Shown here: in pieces, positions 59,373 through 64,000 of the stretch
Layout of the letters: each line of letters begins with the position of its first letter
Numbering within the stretch: position 1 is the stretch's first letter
Translations under genes and position numbers: made by a program
Notes under the pieces: model-generated
Databases searched by the model: none
Told to the model about the DNA's origin: nothing
Seen by the model: only the letters and a program-made list of their open reading frames with translations
Assembly: GCA_001695595.3 (NCBI GenBank)
Contig: MBPM02000154.1
Span: 1-64,000 of the forward strand
Length of the DNA: 64,000 bases
Direction of reading: 5' to 3'
Source: Plasmopara viticola
Taxonomy: Eukaryota > Oomycota > Peronosporomycetes > Peronosporales > Peronosporaceae

Positions 59373-59633
59373 TCAATAAGGAATAGAATCCCACAAAATG
59401 CTTCCCGGATCTACCTTGTTGATGTTCTTTCGTTCATCAGCGATAAAACGCATGACGAATGGATCTGCACTGTCAATCCGCTCTACAACGATAGCGTAGC
59501 CATGCGCAAGATCCAAATTTGGGGAAATGGTCAATCCATCATCGAGATAGTTGATCGCTGCAATAGTTTCAACATGCCTTGCCAGCAGAACATCGTAATT
59601 GTCACCAATATTGTTTATTATCCCATTATTCAT
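59373..59633 (-). CDS. Hypothetical 86-aa ORF, unit 1
   Basis: Starts at an ATG overlapping the stop of the upstream 48-aa ORF (ATGA). Sequence features: acidic/neutral, NNIGDNYDVLLARHVET near the start, ERIDSADPFVMRFIADERK near the end, composition of a real folded protein. Identical in unit 2 by eye. It may be an exon-like piece of a larger decayed protein. Function unknown. Confidence 0.45.
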   Translation of the reverse strand: MNNGIINNIGDNYDVLLARHVETIAAINYLDDGLTISPNLDLAHGYAIVVERIDSADPFVMRFIADERKNINKVDPGSILWDSIPY

Positions 59634-59776
59634 TCATGATTTTGTGTTTCAGCCACTCGCGCGTCTTCTCTTGCTGCATCTTCCTCTTCTCCTGCTGCAA
59701 ATGTCTCTGCTCTTGCTGTATCTACCTTGCGTTTTAACCGTCTGGGGCGCTCCTGGAGAAACTTTACGTCGCTCAT
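59630..59776 (-). CDS. Hypothetical 48-aa ORF, unit 1
   Basis: MSDVKFLQERPRRLKRKVD start, then an Ala/Glu-rich helical stretch; ends at TGA sharing ATGA with the 86-aa ORF. The coding-like composition suggests the two are parts of one protein joined by a -1 shift or an old indel. Function unknown. Confidence 0.4.
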   Translation of the reverse strand: MSDVKFLQERPRRLKRKVDTARAETFAAGEEEDAAREDARVAETQNHE

Positions 59777-59989
59777 TTCTATCGCTTTTCATTTTTTATT
59801 TTACAAGTGTCAATATGCATTATTTGTAAAAAGAGTTTATACGAAGGTTAGATTGAAATGCAATTAGCTTCCTTTCTAAATGACAAATAATTAGGGTGCG
59901 ACATCTCTGCTCGCGATGACAACATGCGCACTCAAACTCGTAACTTCACTCAGATTACGGCGACAATTGAGTCAGGCAGTCTTCCCATC

Positions 59990-60124
59990 GTGAGAGGTCA
60001 GGGATGTGTGGTGAGAGATGTCAGAGGTGTGAGGTAAGAGAGGTCGGGGATGTGTGGTGAGAGAGGTCGGTGATGTGCGGTGAGAGAGGCCAAGGATGTT
60101 CAGCGAGGGGGGCCAGAGATGAGT
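59990..60124. repeat. Six iteron-like repeats of about 23 bp, unit 1
   Basis: Degenerate direct repeats of the form GTGAGAGAGGTCGGGGATGTG between the divergent minus and plus frames. They may be a minisatellite or protein-binding iterons. Confidence 0.75.
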
Positions 60125-60390
60125 GGACAGGACGCTGCGCGAAAACGATGACTGATGCACACGCACCAAAAGGAGAAAACGAGGAATATGTACTCGTCAA
60201 ATTGTATTAGTACAAGAAGAGCTATATTGACGTGCAGCTATCCTCGTCATTGGAAGAAGATCCATCAAAAAGAAGACGATGCCGGAAACATTACCAAAAA
60301 CACAGATTTCAATCCAAAGATTACTGTGGCTACATATGTACAATTTGTCGATAGACACGGACCGACACCGACAGCGTTTTATAAATCCAG

Positions 60391-60665
60391 ACAAGCAGCA
60401 ACAACAACAGCAAATTGACCAGCAACAACAAAAACAAATTAAATACGCTTCAAATTAGCATCAACAATGTATTGAACGACTGGAACGGCTGGAACAACAA
60501 CTCCAGACTTCGAACGAACGTATTGCTGCACTGGAGAAAGGGCAATTGCCAGATTCACGTGTTTTTAATGCTACGGAAGTGAATGATGCAAATGATGACC
60601 ACGGGCTCATGGAAGGTGGCGGATCTGATTTGATGACAATAAATCAGATCCGCCACCTTCCATGA
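60391..60665 (+). pseudogene. Q-rich/coiled-coil frame, unit 1
   Basis: One frame reads a Gln tract (60394-60440), TAG at 60456-60458, then a heptad-like stretch (IERLERLEQQLQTSNERI) and an acidic tail ending at TGA 60663-60665 inside the hairpin. The TAG is conserved in unit 2, and the upstream part changes frame between units, so this is probably decayed. Function unknown. Confidence 0.4.
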
Positions 60666-60668
60666 GCC
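60604..60668. repeat. Perfect 28-bp hairpin, unit 1
   Basis: Arms 60604-60631 and 60641-60668 pair perfectly around a 9-nt loop gatgacaat. Possible transposon terminus, replication origin or RNA structure. Confidence 0.9.
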
Positions 60669-60683
60669 GTGAAGCGACCCTGC

Positions 60684-60944
60684 ATGTCAGCCAATTATGG
60701 CAACGTAGAGTGCGAGGCCAAAAGACGAGCTATTCCAACGGCACCTTTAACGGCATCTCCAGCGGTTTGTAAAAGTCTTGTGCACCGCGAAGGCAGCCAA
60801 GTTCTACTGCAAGACATAAAGCTTTATTATTCCCGCATGACATCCACAAAGGTGTTGGCGATGGACAAGCGGTTCACTCTGAGTAAAGTTTCTCTATGTA
60901 AACACTGTTCGAATGTTCATAAATCGGGGTGCTGTGACAAATAG
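60684..60944 (+). CDS. Hypothetical Cys/His-rich ORF crossing the unit 1/2 junction
   Basis: ATG at 60684; 87 codons ending VSLCKHCSNVHKSGCCDK, a possible zinc-binding Cys/His cluster, with the stop 36 bp inside unit 2. Coding-like composition in the last 50 residues (LAMDKRFTLSK). Unit 2 has a 1-nt loss near 63083 that breaks the frame. It may be the tail of a larger decayed protein; family unrecognised. Confidence 0.35.
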   Translation: MSANYGNVECEAKRRAIPTAPLTASPAVCKSLVHREGSQVLLQDIKLYYSRMTSTKVLAMDKRFTLSKVSLCKHCSNVHKSGCCDK

Positions 60945-61623
60945 CAACGCGAACGTACATCGACGCGTATAACGACCGTTAACGCGGCACTGGAATAAGC
61001 GTTTGTTGAAGCGTCACTTGTCTTGTTCGTTGATTGGAACGGCCATCAAGGGTGTAAACACTTCAGCACATTGTTCCCACTTAGTAGCTTCGATAATTAG
61101 TTGACTCTAATTTTTTGAATGCCTTGTGTTCAATCTGGCTGCTTCAATAATTGGGATAACAAGCACAGGCTTTTGAAGCATGTCCTTTTACATGACTGGC
61201 CCTGGCGTTTCTATAGGCTCATCCAGAACGACAGGATCAGAGTCAACCTCGTCGACATTAATAATATACATGTTACCCTATATAACGAAATCAAAATAAA
61301 TCATACCGGTATATCATGCGCGTAGATCTTCTCTCACCTCCTGTAAATACTGTATAAGATCGATATGATGCTCGCAATCGTTCAATTATAGCCAAATCCG
61401 CCATCAGCTCGTCAATCATGCATTTGATCCCTTGGCGCGTGATGACTCCATTATCTCGTCACTCCGATCGGTAACACTGAAGCGAATGCCGTGCGTTTAA
61501 GAGACTGTCTTGAAGCTGCCCAAGACGATTCAGTAAGGAACGGACTGATGCAGCAATAAGGCAGTACATACTTGAGCTCTCCTTTCACGCAGCCTATGTG
61601 CTGCAGCTCTACAAAAAGATAAA

Positions 61624-61884
61624 TCAATAAGGAATAGAATCCCACAAAATGCTTCCCGGATCTACCTTGTTGATGTTCTTTCGTTCATCAGCGATAAAAC
61701 GCATGACGAATGGATCTGCACTGTCAATCCGCTCTACAACGATAGCGTAGCCATGCGCAAGATCCAAATTTGGGGAAATGGTCAATCCATCATCGAGATA
61801 GTTGATCGCTGCAATAGTTTCAACATGCCTTGCCAGCAGAACATCGTAATTGTCACCAATATTGTTTATTATCCCATTATTCAT
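61624..61884 (-). CDS. Hypothetical 86-aa ORF, unit 2
   Basis: Same protein as at 59373-59633, conserved without stops between repeats. Confidence 0.45.
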   Translation of the reverse strand: MNNGIINNIGDNYDVLLARHVETIAAINYLDDGLTISPNLDLAHGYAIVVERIDSADPFVMRFIADERKNINKVDPGSILWDSIPY

Positions 61885-62027
61885 TCATGATTTTGTGTTT
61901 CAGCCACTCGCGCGTCTTCTCTTGCTGCATCTTCCTCTTCTCCTGCTGCAAATGTCTCTGCTCTTGCTGTATCTACCTTGCGTTTTAACCGTCTGGGGCG
62001 CTCCTGGAGAAACTTTACGTCGCTCAT
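61881..62027 (-). CDS. Hypothetical 48-aa ORF, unit 2
   Basis: Same as 59630-59776, including the ATGA overlap. Confidence 0.4.
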   Translation of the reverse strand: MSDVKFLQERPRRLKRKVDTARAETFAAGEEEDAAREDARVAETQNHE

Positions 62028-62241
62028 TTCTATCGCTTTTCATTTTTTATTTTACAAGTGTCAATATGCATTATTTGTAAAAAGAGTTTATACGAAGGTT
62101 AGATTGAAATGCAATTAGCTTCCTTTCTAAATGACAAATAATTAGGGTGCGACATCTCTGCTCGCGATGACAACATGCGCACTCAAACTCGTAACTTCAC
62201 TCAGATTACGGCGACAATTGAGTCAGGCAGTCTTCCCCATC

Positions 62242-62377
62242 GTGAGAGGTCAGGGATGTGTGGTGAGAGATGTCAGAGGTGTGAGGTAAGAGAGGTCGGG
62301 GATGTGTGGTGAGAGAGGTCGGTGATGTGCGGTGAGAGAGGCCAAGGATGTTCAGCGAGGGGGGCCAGAGATGAGTG
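62242..62377. repeat. Six iteron-like repeats of about 23 bp, unit 2
   Basis: Same block, same copy number and order as unit 1. Confidence 0.75.
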
Positions 62378-62639
62378 GACAGGACGCTGCGCGAAAACGA
62401 TGACTGATGCACACGCACCAAAAGGAGAAAAACGAGGAATATGTACTCATCAAAATTGTATTAGTACAAGAGGAGCTATATTGACGTGCAGCTATCCTCG
62501 TCATTGGAAGAAAATCCAAAAAAGAAGACGATGCCGGAAACATTACCAAAAACACAGATTTCAATCCAAAGATTACTGTGGCTACATATGTACAATTTGT
62601 CGATAGACACGGACCGACACCGACAGCGTTTTATAAATC

Positions 62640-62798
62640 CAGACATGCAGCAACAACAACAGCAAATTGACCAGCAACAACAAAAACAAATTAAATACGC
62701 TTCAAATTAGCATCAACAATGTATTGAACGACTGGAACGGCTGGAACAACAACTCCAGACTTCGAACGAACGTATTGCTGCACTAGAGAAAGGGTAAT
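62640..62798 (+). pseudogene. Q-rich/coiled-coil frame, unit 2
   Basis: Counterpart of 60391-60665. An extra TAA (CAA in unit 1) ends the coil frame near 62797. Confidence 0.35.
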
Positions 62799-62858
62799 TG
62801 CCAGATTCACGTGCTTCTAATGCTACGGAAGTGAATAAGGATGCAAATGATGATCACG

Positions 62859-62923
62859 GGCTCATGGAAGGTGGTGGATCTGATTTGATGACAATAAATC
62901 AGATCCGCCGCCTTCCATGAGCC
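62859..62923. repeat. 28-bp hairpin, unit 2
   Basis: Same hairpin; two changes (left-arm T, right-arm G) leave G-U pairs in RNA, mismatches in DNA. Loop identical. Confidence 0.88.
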
Positions 62924-63162
62924 GTGAAGCGACCCTGCATGTCAGCCAATTATGGCAACGTAGAGTGCGAGGCCAAAAGACGAGCTATTCCAACGGCACC
63001 TTTATCGGCATCTCCAGCGGTTTGTAAAAATCTGGTGCACCGCGAAGGCAGCCAAGTTCTACTGCAAGACATAAAGCTTTATTTTCCCGCATGACATCAA
63101 CAAAGGTGTTGGCGATGGACAAGCGGTTCACTCTGAGTAAAGTTTCTCTATGTAGACACTGT

Positions 63163-64000
63163 TCAAATGTTCATTAATCGGGGTGCTGTGACAAATAGCA
63201 ACGCGAACATACATCGACGCGTATAACGACCGTTAACGCGGCACTGGAATAAGCGTTTGTTGAAGCGTCACTTGTCTTGTTCGTTGATTGGAACGGCCAT
63301 CTAGGGTGTAAACACTTCAGCACATTGTTCCCACTTAGTAGCTTCGATAATGTAGTTGTCTCTAATTTTTTGAATGCCTTGTGTTCAATCTGGCTGCTTC
63401 AATAATTGGGATAACAAGCACAGGCTTTTGAAGCATGTCCTTTTACATGACTGGCCCTGGCGTTTCTATAGGCTCATCCAGAACGACAGGATCAGAGTCA
63501 ACCTCGTCGACATTAATAATATACATGTACCCTAAATAACGAAATCAAAATAAATCATACCGGTATATCATGCGCGTAGATCTTCTCTCACCTCCTGTAA
63601 ATACTGTATAAGATCGATATGATGCTCGCAATCGTTCAATTATAGCCAAATCCGCCATCAGCTCGTCAATCATGCATTTGATCCCTTGGCGCGTGATGAC
63701 TCCATTATCTCGTCACTCCGATCGGTAACACCTGAAGCGAATGCCGTGCGTTTAAGAGACTGTCTTGAAGCTGCCCAAGACGATTCAGTAAGGAACGGAC
63801 TGATGCAGCAATAAGGCAGTACATACTTGAGCTCTCCTTTCACGCAGCCTATGTGCTGCAGCTCTACAAAAAGATAAATCAATAAGGAATAGAATCCCAC
63901 AAAATGCTTCCCGGATCTACCTTGTTGATGTTCTTTCGTTCATCAGCGATAAAACGCATGACGAATGGATCTGCACTGTCAATCCGCTCTACAACGATAG
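63163..64000. repeat. 2.25-kb tandem repeat, unit 3 (cut by window end)
   Basis: First 838 bp of a third unit; it continues outside the window. Confidence 0.9.
63879..64000 (-). CDS. Hypothetical 86-aa ORF, unit 3 (partial)
   Basis: C-terminal 40 codons of the same ORF; the start lies beyond the window. Confidence 0.4.
   Translation of the reverse strand, partial: IVVERIDSADPFVMRFIADERKNINKVDPGSILWDSIPY

Larger units (their letters stand above)
58659..60908. repeat. 2.25-kb tandem repeat, unit 1
   Basis: Head-to-tail copy starting tcgaatgttcattaatcgg; repeated at 60909 and 63163 with a few percent difference by eye. Left part (58659-59830): minus-strand coding remnants. Middle (59830-60130): AT-rich DNA then iteron-like repeats. 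Right part (60143-60908): plus-strand frames and a hairpin. The left edge is fused to the tRNA array. Family not recognised. Confidence 0.9.
60909..63162. repeat. 2.25-kb tandem repeat, unit 2
   Basis: Full unit (2254 bp) with the same layout as unit 1; differences are mainly substitutions and 1-4-nt indels. Confidence 0.9.

Noticed and set aside
59599..59829. Hydrophobic 76-aa ORF MSPILFIIPLF (and its copy at 61850)
   Set aside because: Complement of the 48-aa Ala/Glu-rich frame; the Leu-rich composition is an antisense artefact.
1..64000. Oomycete effector genes (RXLR, Crinkler) or other host genes
   Set aside because: No frame with a signal peptide plus RXLR/LFLAK-type motif, and no non-repeat gene family recognised.

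Overview
The window is eukaryotic repeat DNA, not bacterial. It shows nuclear tRNA genes with internal Pol III boxes, a Ty1/Copia LTR retrotransposon, LINE (non-LTR) retrotransposons with an APE-type endonuclease, RT and zinc finger, and a tRNA-headed SINE. The style (compact Copia, Tx1/L1-like LINE, about 50% GC coding remnants) fits an oomycete such as Phytophthora or a downy mildew. That assignment is inference from style; no taxon-specific gene is present.

Most of the window (about 2.2-58.6 kb) is a tandem array of tRNA-Ile(AAT) genes. I count 81 full or nearly full-length copies and 3 half-copies, each in a unit of about 490 bp (S spacer) or 513 bp (L spacer). Sixteen lie on the + strand (2229-9867) and 65 on the - strand (12267-58573). 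The strand switch coincides with a LINE ORF1 fragment (9954-11628). The outermost units at 2229 and 47252 carry the same diagnostic variants in mirror orientation, each abutting the 5' end of a LINE, so 1-49.5 kb reads as a large asymmetric inverted repeat.

Three classes of element interrupt the array. (1) LINEs: a near-complete 7.8-kb copy (47253-55070), a copy running off the left edge (1-2228), and a 5'-truncated 3' end (45928-46740). (2) A 261-bp SINE (19708-19968). (3) A 4.27-kb Copia element (30860-35134) in a spacer, with a 5-bp TSD. LINE and SINE insertions share one target: the 5' 16-18 nt of the tRNA are duplicated. A complete tRNA remains on one side, with the element directly upstream of it, and a 16-18-nt stub on the other. 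This looks like tRNA-gene-targeted retrotransposition by a LINE/SINE pair and is the most interesting system here. The two LINE 3' regions also differ by a clean internal inversion of about 172 bp.

The right end (58659-64000) holds direct repeats of about 2.25 kb. Each has small minus-strand ORFs, six iteron-like repeats of about 23 bp, a degenerate Q-rich/coiled-coil frame and a 28-bp perfect hairpin. I do not recognise the family.

No ordinary single-copy host protein gene is supported. All retroelement coding regions carry stops or frameshifts, mostly 1-nt. Similar 1-nt indels in the tRNA units mean residual long-read consensus error must be excluded before every lesion is taken as biological.
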